Assembly: GCA_963763485.1 (NCBI GenBank)
Contig: CAVXOW010000005.1
Span: 1-64,000, forward strand
Direction of reading: 5' to 3'
DNA length: 64,000 bases
DNA from: CAWCKS01 sp963763485
GTDB lineage: Bacteria; Pseudomonadota; Alphaproteobacteria; Rhizobiales; Xanthobacteraceae
Shown one piece after another: positions 28,184-36,825 of this stretch. Below the pieces are notes generated by a model. It worked only from the letters and a program-made list of their open reading frames with translations, did not search any database and was not told the origin of the DNA. Within the stretch, counting starts at the first letter, position 1. Every line of letters starts with the position of its first letter. A program made the position numbers and the translations under genes.

Positions 28184-29356
28184 TCACCCCGCCGGCATGT
28201 TTTTCTCGATCATCCTCACCCAATACGACGCGCCGTGGCCGAGAATATTGTCGTTGAAGGTGTAAGCCGGGTGATGGCAATCGTTGCCGGGGCCGGTGCC
28301 GAGGAACACGAACGCGCCGGGCCGCGCCTCCAGCATGAAGGAAAAATCCTCGGCGCCCATCATCGGTGCCATGCGGTCGTTGACACGTTCGGCGCCGACG
28401 ACGTCGCGCGCCACCTCGGCCGCAACGTCGGTCTCGCGGGCGTGGTTGACCGTCACCGGATACATGCGTCGGTAGATCGTCTCGGCCGAGCCGCCATAGG
28501 CACGGGCGATGCTGTCGGCGATTTCGCCGATGCGGCGCTCGACCAGATCGCGCACGCCGGGATCGAGCGTGCGCACGGTGCCCTTCAACAGGGCGGTCTC
28601 CGGAATGATGTTGGAGGCGGTGCCCGCCTGAAACACGGTGATCGAAATGACGGCCGATTTCAGCGGGTCGACATTGCGCGAGACAATCGACTGCAGCGCG
28701 TTGACGATCTGGGATCCGATCAAGACCGTATCGACGGCCCTGTGCGGACCGGCGCCGGCATGACCGCCTTTGCCGCGGACGTTGATCTCCAGGCCGTCGG
28801 ATGAGGCCAGCATCGGCCCCGGCACAGTCGCGAAATGGCCCTCGGGAATGCCCGGCATGTTGTGCAGGCCATAAACCTCCTGGACGCCCCAGCGCGTCAT
28901 CAGTCCGTCGTCGACCATGGCCTTGCCGCCACCGCCACCTTCCTCGGCCGGCTGGAAGATCACGATCGCCGTGCCGTCGAAGTTGCGCGTTTCGGCGAGA
29001 TATTTTGAAGCGCCCAGCAGCATGGCGGTGTGGCCGTCATGGCCGCAGGCGTGCATCAAGCCCGGCTTCTTTGATGCAAAGGGCACGCCCGACGTTTCCG
29101 TGATCGGCAGCGCGTCCATGTCGGCGCGCAGCCCGATCGTCTTGCCCGAGTTGCTCTTGCGCCCCTTGATCACGCCGACCACGCCGGTGCGCCCGATCCC
29201 GGTCACCACCTCGTCGCAGCCGAATTCGCGCAGCTTGTCGGCGACGATGCCGGCGGTGCGGTGCACTTCGTAGAGCAGCTCGGGGTTTTCGTGGAAATCG
29301 TGGCGCCAGGCCGCCATTTCATCGGAGAGGGCGGCGACGCGATTGACGATGGGCAT
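28184..29356 (-). CDS. M20D amidohydrolase (hippurate hydrolase-like)
   Basis: 390 residues from the ATG at 29356. Di-metal site residues are visible: GLRADMDALPI (Asp), MHACGHDGHTAMLLGA (His-Asp), QPAEEGGGGGKAM (Glu-Glu), GLHNMPGIPEG (His) and the late MMGAEDFSFM. The central dimerisation lid carries GKGGHAG. The family removes acyl groups from N-acyl amino acids such as hippurate or IAA conjugates; the exact substrate is unknown. The start is set by homology; the ribosome-binding site (AGAG) is weak. Intact. Confidence 0.92.
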   Translation of the reverse strand: MPIVNRVAALSDEMAAWRHDFHENPELLYEVHRTAGIVADKLREFGCDEVVTGIGRTGVVGVIKGRKSNSGKTIGLRADMDALPITETSGVPFASKKPGLMHACGHDGHTAMLLGASKYLAETRNFDGTAIVIFQPAEEGGGGGKAMVDDGLMTRWGVQEVYGLHNMPGIPEGHFATVPGPMLASSDGLEINVRGKGGHAGAGPHRAVDTVLIGSQIVNALQSIVSRNVDPLKSAVISITVFQAGTASNIIPETALLKGTVRTLDPGVRDLVERRIGEIADSIARAYGGSAETIYRRMYPVTVNHARETDVAAEVARDVVGAERVNDRMAPMMGAEDFSFMLEARPGAFVFLGTGPGNDCHHPAYTFNDNILGHGASYWVRMIEKNMPAG

Positions 29357-29453
29357 GAGGTCTCTGGTCCGTTTTCGCTGGAAATTTGAGCAATTCGCAG
29401 GGCGGATTTGTTTCAGAGTAGCGCAAGCGAGATGCGATCGGATACGGGAGAAC

Positions 29454-29866
29454 ATGCAGAAACCGGCCCATCGTCACCCTCTTCCCACCGTCGGCTGTGT
29501 GCCGATCGCCCTGATCGCGAGCCTTGCCGTCGCGACCGCGGCGAGCGAGCCTCGCCCGAGGCGCCTGACCATCACGTGCCCGTTTCTGGCGAGCGGACGT
29601 CTGTCGATCGACGTTCCGGCAAATCGCAAATCGCTGCCGAAGATCGATTTCGACTATTCGTCGAAGGCGACCCTGTTCAGCTTCAGGGACAGGAATCTCT
29701 TTCTTGTCGCTGTGGACGAGGTCGACCCTTCGCGCCTGCGCGTTGTGGTCTCCGCCCAGCTCAACAAGACCAGCGGCACCTATGACGGGCAGATCTTTAC
29801 TGACAAGGCGGCAACGAGCTGATGCACGACAACGGTCCGGTGCACTGCACGGTTGGTCCAGGCTAG
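29454..29866 (+). pseudogene. small secreted protein, frameshift near its end
   Basis: Start at the ATG at 29454, with GGGAG upstream. A signal peptide (IALIASLAVATAASE) precedes a beta-rich domain of about 85 residues (LTITCPFLASGRLSIDVPA; NLFLVAVDEVDPSRLRVVV). As given it ends KAATS at 29822. Adding one G to the run near 29808 continues it as GGNELMHDNGPVHCTVGPG, stopping at 29864-29866. That tail adds a second cysteine to pair with the one in TITCPF, so I take it as the true end. Unknown family. The gene is divergent from the M20 hydrolase. Confidence 0.65.
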
Positions 29867-29912
29867 CGGCGCAACAAATTCGGATTGGTGCAGTTGCTCC
29901 GCTCGCAAGCTG

Positions 29913-30021
29913 CTCCCTCCCCCCTTGTGGGGGAGGGCTGGGAGGGGGGTCCATCGAGGAACTTCGGCCTCGCGACTTGCAACCACCCCCACCCCTGACC
30001 CCTCCCCGCAAGGGGGAGGGG
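29913..30021. repeat. CCCTCCCC hairpin repeat pair
   Basis: Starts CTCCCTCCCCCCTTGTGGGGGAGGG, contains CCACCCCCACCCCTGACC and ends CCTCCCCGCAAGGGGGAGGGG. It is the same family as the element split by the IS at 37.8 and 39.2 kb. It lies just upstream of the flavoprotein gene (start 30063). Confidence 0.85.
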
Positions 30022-30062
30022 AACGAAATTCATCACACGCTAGTAACGGCTCGGGCGCTCCA

Positions 30063-31283
30063 ATGAAAAAGACAGTTGCCGTTGTCGGCGCAGGACCAGC
30101 GGGACTGATGGCGGCGGACGTTCTCGCTACAGGTGGTGCCGCCGTCACGGTCTTCGATCGCATGCCTTCGGTCGGACGCAAGCTGTTGCTGGCCGGCCGC
30201 GGCGGCTTGAATCTTACCCACAGCGAAGGTCTTGATCTCTTTCTGTCGCGCTATGGCAAGGCGCGGCCGCACCTTGAAGCTGCCATCATGCGCTTTCCAC
30301 CGGACGCGTTGCGCGCATTCAGCGAGTCGCTCGGGCAGCCGACCTTCGTCGGCACCAGCGGGCGCGTGTTTCCGCAAGCGCTGAAGGCTTCGCCCTTGCT
30401 GCGCGCGTGGTTGCGCTCGCTTCAAGCGCGCGGTGTCGCGTTTCGTTTGCGCCATCATTGGCGGGGCTGGAATGAGGCCGGCGAGCTTGTCTTTGCCGGT
30501 CCCACAGGTCCCGTCGTGACCAAACCGGATGCGACGGTGCTGGCGCTCGGCGGCATGAGCTGGCCGCGGCTCGGCTCCGATGGCGCGTGGGTCCGCGTGC
30601 TGCGCGAGCAAGGCATCGAGATCGCGCCGCTTAAGCCGGCCAATGTCGGCTTCGAGGTCGCCTGGTCGGAGCGGTTTCGCGCCGAGTTTGAAGGTCAGCC
30701 GCTGAAGAACATCGCTCTGACGTTCGAAGGTCGCACCGTGCGCGGCGAGGCCGTCGTCACGCGCGACGGGCTCGAAGGCGGCGCCATCTACGCTTTGTCG
30801 GCGCCATTGCGCGAGGCGATCATCCGCGACGGCGCGGCGCTGCTCAGGATTTCATTGAAGCCCGATCTCGATTCCGCGGCCTTGTTGGCGCGGCTGACGC
30901 GGCCGCGCGGAAAGCAGTCGTTCTCGAATTTCCTGCGCAAGGTGCTTGGCCTGTCGCCGGCATCGATTGGTTTGATCCATGAAGCCGCGCTATCAGCGCG
31001 AGCAAAGCCGGCCGCGCTGCCGAGCCCGGCGCTCGCCGATCTCATCAACGACTTGCCGATTCGACTCACCGGCGTGCGGCCGGTCGAGCGTGCGATCTCG
31101 ACCGCCGGCGGCATCACGTTCGACCAACTTGATGAGCGCTTGATGCTGCGTCGAAAGCCCGGCGTGTTCGTTGCCGGCGAGATGCTGGACTGGGAAGCGC
31201 CGACCGGTGGCTATCTGCTGCAGGCGTGTTTTGCCACCGGGGCCACTGCTGCGCGCGGCGCTCTCGATTGGTTGGGTTGCTGA
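30063..31283 (+). CDS. YhiN-type (HI0933) flavoprotein
   Basis: 406 residues. The N-terminal dinucleotide fold is VVGAGPAGLMAADVLATGG, and the family-diagnostic segment GRKLLLAGRGGLNLTH follows at about 40-55. The C-terminal FAD contact region is VFVAGEMLDWEAPTGGYLLQACFATG. The middle (TFEGRTVRGEAVVTRDGLEGGAIY) matches the HI0933/BaiN-like insertion. These are FAD-dependent oxidoreductases of mostly unknown substrate; some reduce bile-acid-like enones. The c-type cytochrome gene follows 64 bases downstream on the same strand. Intact. Confidence 0.9.
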   Translation: MKKTVAVVGAGPAGLMAADVLATGGAAVTVFDRMPSVGRKLLLAGRGGLNLTHSEGLDLFLSRYGKARPHLEAAIMRFPPDALRAFSESLGQPTFVGTSGRVFPQALKASPLLRAWLRSLQARGVAFRLRHHWRGWNEAGELVFAGPTGPVVTKPDATVLALGGMSWPRLGSDGAWVRVLREQGIEIAPLKPANVGFEVAWSERFRAEFEGQPLKNIALTFEGRTVRGEAVVTRDGLEGGAIYALSAPLREAIIRDGAALLRISLKPDLDSAALLARLTRPRGKQSFSNFLRKVLGLSPASIGLIHEAALSARAKPAALPSPALADLINDLPIRLTGVRPVERAISTAGGITFDQLDERLMLRRKPGVFVAGEMLDWEAPTGGYLLQACFATGATAARGALDWLGC

Positions 31284-31347
31284 GGCGAGCGCTTGGTTGT
31301 ACAGCGCTTGGGGCTGGCGGATTCTTGCAAGTTTTAGGGAGAGCGGT

Positions 31348-31722
31348 ATGCGATCTTGGTTTCACGGCGCGTTGATCATCAGCGCGATGTTTGTGTCGGC
31401 GTCGGCGTTCGCCGCGGACCCGGACCACGGCAAAACGCTCGCGGAGCGATGGTGCGTCAATTGTCACCTCGTTGGTCCCAACCAGCCCAGCGCCACGACC
31501 GATGCGCCACCTTTCGCATCCGTCGCCAAGAGGCCCGACTTCAACGAATTGCGGCTCGCCTTCTTTCTGCTCGATCCGCATCCCAAGATGCCGAATATGC
31601 AGCTCAGCCGCGATGATGCGACCGATCTTGCGGCCTACATTTCCTCGCTCGGGCCGCACGGCCGGGCCCCCGGCAAATCCGCGCCAAAAGCCTCGCACCG
31701 CGCCAGCAATATGGAGCAGTAA
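31348..31722 (+). CDS. small c-type cytochrome
   Basis: 124 residues with AGGGAGA before the ATG. A signal peptide ends around SAFAADPD; the haem motif is CVNCH near residue 37, with the probable axial Met in HPKMPNMQLS. It is one class I cytochrome c domain exported to the periplasm and haem-loaded there by the Ccm system. It carries electrons, but its partner is not evident. It may be co-transcribed with the preceding flavoprotein gene. A short basic tail (SAPKASHR) follows the domain. Intact. Confidence 0.9.
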   Translation: MRSWFHGALIISAMFVSASAFAADPDHGKTLAERWCVNCHLVGPNQPSATTDAPPFASVAKRPDFNELRLAFFLLDPHPKMPNMQLSRDDATDLAAYISSLGPHGRAPGKSAPKASHRASNMEQ

Positions 31723-31768
31723 GGCTGCTGGAAGACTAAAATCATGCTGACGTAGCCGCTCGGCGACG

Positions 31769-32896
31769 TCAGACCACGTGCGCAGGCGCCAGCGCGCAGG
31801 TCACTTCCGCATCGGTTTCGATCTGCACGGTGGGGTGCCCAATCCCGAAGTCATGTTTGAGATCGTGGGTGAGGTCGCGCAGAAAGCCGTCGTCTGGGCG
31901 TCCGCCGGGGATCACCAGGTGACATGTCAGCGCGATTTCTTTTGTGCTCATCGACCAGATGTGCAGGTCGTGTATCTCCGTGACACCCGGACGCATTTCG
32001 AGGAACCGCCGGACGGCATCCGGATCGATCCCCGGCGGCATCGCATCGAGCGACATCGACACGCTGTCGCGCAGCAGGCCCCAGGTTCCCGCGACAATGA
32101 GCGCGCTGACGATCAGGCTGGTCAGCGGATCAAGCCACATCCATCCCGTTGCCGCGATCACGAGGCCGGCGGCGACCACGCCGGCCGACACCAGCGCGTC
32201 GGAAGCCATGTGCAGGTAGGCGCCGCGAATGTTGAGGTCGCTGTCGCGGCCCGATGCGAACAGCCAGGCGGTCACGCCGTTGACGATGATGCCGATGGCG
32301 GCCACTACGATGACGGTCGTGCTTGCAACGGGCTCCGGGTTGAACAGCCGAAGCAGGGCCTCCCAGCCGATCGCGCCGACGGCGACCAGCAGGAAAATGG
32401 CGTTGAACAAGGCCGCGAGAATCGATGAGCCGCGCAGCCCGTAGGTGAACCGCGCCGACGGCGCGCGTTTCGACAACAGTTCGGCGAGCCAGGCGACCAC
32501 GAGGCCGAGCACATCAGACAGGTTGTGGCCGGCGTCGGCGATCAGCGCCACCGAGTTGCCGGCATAGCCAAACAGCGCCTCCACCACGACGAACGCGGTG
32601 TTCAGGCCGATGCCGATGGCGAACGCCATGCCAAAACTGGCCGGCGCATGATGGTGTCCGCCGTGCCCGTGATTGTGGCCATGACCGTGATCATGCGCAT
32701 GAGCGTGATCGTGGCTGTGATCATGATCATGGTCGTGATGGCTGTGTGGTGAGGTCCCATCGCGGCGTGGCACTCCGTTCGAGCGGCGCCGCAGATATGG
32801 GAGAAAGCGCGAGCGAATACTATTACATTTTGGCGACGCTGCCGCGGATCGAGCCGAACCATGCAGGCAAACAAACGCAACCTCCTGCGCTTTCAT
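31769..32896 (-). CDS. CDF-family divalent metal efflux (CzcD/ZitB type)
   Basis: 375 residues. A very His/Asp-rich N-terminus (HSHHDHDHDHSHDHAH, then HGHGHNHGHGG) precedes six membrane helices and a cytoplasmic C-terminal domain. The metal site in helix 2 is ADAGHNLSD and in helix 5 HMASDALVS. It exports Zn(II), Co(II) or Cd(II) for protons. The ATG at 32896 has an excellent GGGAGGAG five bases upstream, giving an unusual 45-residue leader before the His run; a GTG at 32773 is the alternative start. It is next to the chromate operon on the same strand, 104 bases after chrA. Intact. Confidence 0.9.
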   Translation of the reverse strand: MKAQEVAFVCLHGSARSAAASPKCNSIRSRFLPYLRRRSNGVPRRDGTSPHSHHDHDHDHSHDHAHAHDHGHGHNHGHGGHHHAPASFGMAFAIGIGLNTAFVVVEALFGYAGNSVALIADAGHNLSDVLGLVVAWLAELLSKRAPSARFTYGLRGSSILAALFNAIFLLVAVGAIGWEALLRLFNPEPVASTTVIVVAAIGIIVNGVTAWLFASGRDSDLNIRGAYLHMASDALVSAGVVAAGLVIAATGWMWLDPLTSLIVSALIVAGTWGLLRDSVSMSLDAMPPGIDPDAVRRFLEMRPGVTEIHDLHIWSMSTKEIALTCHLVIPGGRPDDGFLRDLTHDLKHDFGIGHPTVQIETDAEVTCALAPAHVV

Positions 32897-33000
32897 GCGC
32901 TCCTCCCTTTAAGTTGCGCATGTCCTGTTCGGAAAACCGGTACCCACTTTTCCGGGACATGCGATGGCGTGTGCGTGGGCGTGTGCGTGGGGAAGTGACG

Positions 33001-34182
33001 TCAGTGCACCATCACCCAGCCCGGCTGCAGCAGGGGATGGGCGATCAGGCCGATCACGGCGGTGACCGCGATCAGCATCGGATTAGAGACCTTCCAGCGG
33101 AACAGCACGGCAAGCGACACGATGCCGATCAGCGCGGTCAACCAGTCGCCGATCGCAATGCGACCGAGCAGGATGCAGGCGCCGAGAATGGTGCCGATCG
33201 CAGCGCCATAGGCGCCCTTGACGAAGCCCTGCACGTTCGGATTGTCGCGAAATCTCGCGAGCAGCGGCGCGACGATCAGGACGAACAGGAACGACGGCAG
33301 GAAGATGCCGACGGTCGCGACCAGCGATCCCCAGAAGCCGGCGACGAGATAGCCGACGAACGTTGCGGTGATGACGACGGGGCCGGGGCTGATCATGCCG
33401 ATCGCGACCGCGATCAGGAATTGCCGCTCATCGAGCCAGCCGAACTCCTTGACGAGGCCCTGCTCGAGAAACGGCACGATCACCAGACCGCTGCCGAAGG
33501 TGAGCGAGCCCGCCTTGAGAAAGAACAGGCCAAGCTTGGCGAGGCCCGAGCTTGATGCCACCGGCATGATCTGCGCCAGCAGCGGGACGGCCGCGATTTC
33601 CAGCGCGACCGGCGGCTTCTTCTTGAAGAGGTTGCCGTAATAGAGAATGCCGGCGATGCCGGCGCCGATGAACAGCAGCGCGACTTCGGCCTGCAGCACC
33701 ACGGTGATGACGAGGCAGACCCCGGCGACGACCCATTGCGGCCAATCCTCCATGCCGAGCTTGGCGAGCCGGTAGCAGGAGTGCAGGATCAGCGCGATCA
33801 CCGCCGGGCTGACGCCATAGAAGATCGCGGTCACCGGCTTGAGATCGCCAAGATAGACGTACAGCGCGCCGAGCGCCGCGACGATGACGAAGTTCGGCAG
33901 GATGAAGGCCCAGCCGCCGGCCCACGCGCCCCAGAAGCCGGCGCGCAGATAGGAGATGTAAATTCCGACCTGGATGGCGAGCGGGCCCGGCATGGTCTGG
34001 CAGATCGCGACAGCCTCGCGCATCTGCTCCTTGGTCATCCATTTCTTGTCGGACACCAGCTCGCGTTCCATCTGGCCGACCAGCGCGACCGGGCCGCCGA
34101 AGCCGAGCAGCCCGAGCCGCAGGAAGTATCTTGTCACCTCGCCGATCGCGCCGGCTTTTGCTGGTGTTGTTGCGTCGGCCAT
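33001..34182 (-). CDS. chrA: chromate transporter ChrA (long-chain CHR family)
   Basis: 393 residues with two homologous halves, as in full-length ChrA: FLRLGLLGFGGPVALVGQME and CQTMPGPLAIQVGIYISYL in the first, FLKAGSLTFGSGLVIVPFLE and MISPGPVVITATFVGYL in the second. It pumps chromate out of the cytoplasm across the inner membrane, probably with protons. The ATG at 34182 lies behind GGGGGA. It follows chrB by 35 bases, so the two share a transcript. Intact. Confidence 0.93.
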   Translation of the reverse strand: MADATTPAKAGAIGEVTRYFLRLGLLGFGGPVALVGQMERELVSDKKWMTKEQMREAVAICQTMPGPLAIQVGIYISYLRAGFWGAWAGGWAFILPNFVIVAALGALYVYLGDLKPVTAIFYGVSPAVIALILHSCYRLAKLGMEDWPQWVVAGVCLVITVVLQAEVALLFIGAGIAGILYYGNLFKKKPPVALEIAAVPLLAQIMPVASSSGLAKLGLFFLKAGSLTFGSGLVIVPFLEQGLVKEFGWLDERQFLIAVAIGMISPGPVVITATFVGYLVAGFWGSLVATVGIFLPSFLFVLIVAPLLARFRDNPNVQGFVKGAYGAAIGTILGACILLGRIAIGDWLTALIGIVSLAVLFRWKVSNPMLIAVTAVIGLIAHPLLQPGWVMVH

Positions 34183-34217
34183 TGTGTCCCCCAAATCGCA
34201 TGCGTCGGCCGCGTCGA

Positions 34218-34682
34218 TCAATTCATGAATTGCCCGTTCGGCTTGCCGCGCTTCACCATCTCCTGGCAGTAGGCATAGAGCGCGTCATAGACAATCCACT
34301 CCGCCGCATTGTGCTCGTGGTCATCCTTGAAGCCGAGATGTCGAAAGCCTTCGGCAATCGCCTCAAGGCCGGCGCCTTCCGGCTGGTTGTAGAGCGTATT
34401 GTCGGTGTCGGCGCCGTTGACGATGCGCCCGAGCAGCACCAGCGCCTTGTCGCCGGTCAGCTTGTACGTCTTGACGATCGCCTCGAACGAGCACTCCTTG
34501 CCATGATGGCCGAGTTCGACGTCCTTGACGTCGTAGGGGGTGGCATCAAGGCGCTTGGCCTCGCTCATCACCTTGTCGGCGGGTGCGAAGATGAACTCGG
34601 CGTCCTTGTCGACGAATTTCTTGATCAGCCAGGGGCAGGCGACGCGGTCGACCTTGACCTTCTCGCGGGTGATCCATCGCAT
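34218..34682 (-). CDS. ChrB C-terminal domain chromate resistance protein
   Basis: 154 residues that are entirely the ChrB C-terminal domain: RWITREKVKVDRVACPWLIKKFVD, FAPADKV, and the HHGKECSFE...EH histidine/cysteine set. In full-length ChrB an N-terminal DNA-binding part makes the protein a chromate-sensing repressor; that part is missing here, as in many short chrB genes. It may still take part in chromate reduction or sensing. It lies 20 bases downstream of the propeller gene and upstream of chrA. Intact. Confidence 0.88.
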   Translation of the reverse strand: MRWITREKVKVDRVACPWLIKKFVDKDAEFIFAPADKVMSEAKRLDATPYDVKDVELGHHGKECSFEAIVKTYKLTGDKALVLLGRIVNGADTDNTLYNQPEGAGLEAIAEGFRHLGFKDDHEHNAAEWIVYDALYAYCQEMVKRGKPNGQFMN

Positions 34683-34702
34683 GGTGTGTCTCCTTTAAGT
34701 GC

Positions 34703-35599
34703 TCACGTATCGGACAGCACCAGCAGTCCGCCGTGATCGGGTGAAATCACATAAAGTGTGTCCGGCGGCGCGATCGCCGTGGTGTGCGCGCCGGCGCCGG
34801 TCATGGTGCGCGTGCTGGCGCCGCTGCGCGGGTCGATCGTCTCAACGAGCCCGGGCTCGCCGATTGCGACATGGACCAGGCCGGTCGCCGGGTTGAAGAA
34901 GGTGACGTCGGGCGCCCCGGCGATCGGCCAATTGTTAATGGCCTTGCCCGACGATGCGTCGAGCTCGACCAGGGCGCCGTCGTCGCACGCCGCGTACAAC
35001 CGTTCGCGCGCGTGATCGATATCGAGGCCGTGGGCCCCGCCGGATGGCATCGGCCAGTGCGTGACGTCGCGCAAGTCCGGCAGGTGTGCGACCAGAACCA
35101 TCGACGGCTCGCGAATGCACAGGAACACGCGCTCGGCGGCTGCGTCGGTGACGCACCAGCGCGGCCGGCCGGGCAGGTCGATCGACGCGTGGCTACGATC
35201 CTTCAGGCCGTAGACCTGCAGCGTCGGCCCGGCGTTGTCGTCGCCGATGCAGGCGACGATGCCGAGATTTTTCCGTTTGACGATGGCAGCGCCATTCGGT
35301 CGCGGACCGGTCTTGAACACCGCCTTCGTCTCGTACGTTGCCGCATCCAGCCAGGCGATGCTGGCCGCGCCGCGATTGGTCAGGAGAATTTCGCCATCGT
35401 CGGCGACGGCACCGGCGACGCCGGGAAATCCCGGCAGCGTCGCGATGTGCGTCCGCGCATCGTGATCGATCACATCGATGCAGTCACGCCGGGTGTGGGC
35501 AATGAAAACCCGGCGCGTTTTCGAATCGAACGCGGCATGATCGAATTCGCTGCCGCGCGCGTTCGGGATCGCGATCGTGCCGGAAATTTTCAACGTCAT
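34703..35599 (-). CDS. YncE-like beta-propeller protein
   Basis: 298 residues made of repeating four-strand blades of the YVTN/NHL type (FDSKTRRVFIAHTRRDCIDVID, WLDAATYETKAVFKTG, TIDPRSGASTRTMTGAGAHTTAI). There is no signal peptide, so it is probably cytoplasmic. The start is the ATG at 35599 because GGAGG lies just upstream. It is the first gene of the tight minus-strand set propeller-chrB-chrA. A role in chromate handling is suggested only by this position. Intact. Confidence 0.75.
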   Translation of the reverse strand: MTLKISGTIAIPNARGSEFDHAAFDSKTRRVFIAHTRRDCIDVIDHDARTHIATLPGFPGVAGAVADDGEILLTNRGAASIAWLDAATYETKAVFKTGPRPNGAAIVKRKNLGIVACIGDDNAGPTLQVYGLKDRSHASIDLPGRPRWCVTDAAAERVFLCIREPSMVLVAHLPDLRDVTHWPMPSGGAHGLDIDHARERLYAACDDGALVELDASSGKAINNWPIAGAPDVTFFNPATGLVHVAIGEPGLVETIDPRSGASTRTMTGAGAHTTAIAPPDTLYVISPDHGGLLVLSDT

Positions 35600-35721
35600 G
35601 ACCGCCTCCAGCGGCAGCACGCGCGCGTGAAAGATATCGGATCAAAATGGGTCTGAGGGTTGCTGTCCATGCACGATCTCCTCGAACAAAGGGCGATCGG
35701 AGCTCCTCTGGCTCGCGAACC

Positions 35722-36414
35722 TCAATATTTCGGCCGATGGGACTCGGCCCACTTGCGTGCGTGCCAAATCGGCTCACGCGGCGGCAGGGATGCTCGAAAG
35801 CGCTTGACGCTCGGCAGCTCCTCCATTCGCTCGCGCCACTGTTTGATCCGCGGTCTTGTTGCGAGCAGGTCTTGTCCGTCCTTGTGCTGACTGAGCGATG
35901 TCAGCATCGGCAGCATGGCGAAATCTGCCAGCGACAGTGCGGCGCCGACCAGAAAGCTGTCGCGCTCGGTGAGTTCACGTTCCAGCACGTCGAGCGCGTG
36001 GGCGGCGTTAGGCAGTGCCACAGCCACAACCTTTTCGTCGGGCGCGATGCCAAGTTCGGGAAACACGATGCGCTCGTGGCCAAGATGATAGACGAACCAG
36101 TAGTAGTAATAGCTGCCGACGGCGCTGATCCATTGCATCATGCGCGCGCGATCGCGTGCTTCGATCGGCTGCAGCCGCGGTCCGCCGAACGCCTCATCCA
36201 CGTAAGTGATGATCGCGCTCGTTTCATAAACCCGAAACCCGTCGTGCTCGAGAATTGGCGCGCGATCGAACGGATGCAGCGCGAGATGTTCCGGCGTGCC
36301 CATCACGCGCTCCAGGTCGTGAAACTGGAACGGCACTTCCTTGTGCGTCAACACCAGGCGAACGATGTTCACATAGGTGCTGCGCTGAAAACCATAGACA
36401 ATTGGATCAGCCAT
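35722..36414 (-). CDS. glutathione S-transferase
   Basis: 230 residues: a thioredoxin-like N-terminal domain (IVYGFQRSTYVNIVRLVL, then APILEHDGFRVYETSAIITYV, with the glutathione-binding ETSA) and an all-helical C-terminal domain (ERDSFLVGAALSLADFAML). The Ser in QRSTY is the likely catalytic residue. It conjugates or reduces electrophiles with glutathione in the cytoplasm. It lies 122 bases upstream of the chromate set on the same strand and might help with chromate-generated oxidative stress. Intact. Confidence 0.9.
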   Translation of the reverse strand: MADPIVYGFQRSTYVNIVRLVLTHKEVPFQFHDLERVMGTPEHLALHPFDRAPILEHDGFRVYETSAIITYVDEAFGGPRLQPIEARDRARMMQWISAVGSYYYYWFVYHLGHERIVFPELGIAPDEKVVAVALPNAAHALDVLERELTERDSFLVGAALSLADFAMLPMLTSLSQHKDGQDLLATRPRIKQWRERMEELPSVKRFRASLPPREPIWHARKWAESHRPKY

Positions 36415-36464
36415 CGGCCTTCCTCACTTTGATCGATTGAAAACCTGCAACATCGGACGCGCCG

Positions 36465-36704
36465 TCATTGCCAGAACGGCCGATCGGCTTCGTTGAGCGC
36501 TTCGCGGCGCGACAGCCCGATGTCATCGAGCAGGTGCTTGTTGTCGGCCATCGCGCGCAGCGCCGCGCGCTGCCGCGCCTTGTCGGCCCGGAGCAGCAGG
36601 CGCTGTAGCCATGCCGGCCATGAATGGAATTGCGGACTTTGCGTCCAGCCCCGCGCCGGAGGCGTTAGCCAGACAACATTTGAATTGTTCAATGATGTTG
36701 ACAT
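36465..36704 (-). CDS. DUF1127 small protein
   Basis: 79 residues from the ATG at 36704 (GGAG upstream). The C-terminal YjiS-like motif is clear: RAMADNKHLLDDIGLSRREALNEADRPFW. Small DUF1127 proteins are common in alphaproteobacteria; some bind RNA and affect phosphate or carbon metabolism. It is divergent from the LysR gene starting 122 bases away, a usual arrangement for regulator and target. Intact. Confidence 0.85.
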   Translation of the reverse strand: MSTSLNNSNVVWLTPPARGWTQSPQFHSWPAWLQRLLLRADKARQRAALRAMADNKHLLDDIGLSRREALNEADRPFWQ

Positions 36705-36825
36705 TTGCAGGCTCCAGATCGCATGATCTTGCAATTGGCAACGTGCTGATAGGGCCGGACGGGTGCGAGCGGCAAAGCATCGTTTCTCACGCTTGCCTTA
36801 GTTTTTCTCATGAAGTCGATGTGCG

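Noticed and set aside
28011..30021. Clustered GC hairpins considered as a CRISPR array
   Set aside because: Copies are palindromic, unequal in spacing and scattered between genes; no regular spacers and no cas genes.
34218..34682. ChrB considered as a truncated gene
   Set aside because: It has its own ribosome-binding context and start; stand-alone C-terminal ChrB proteins are common, so it was kept as intact.
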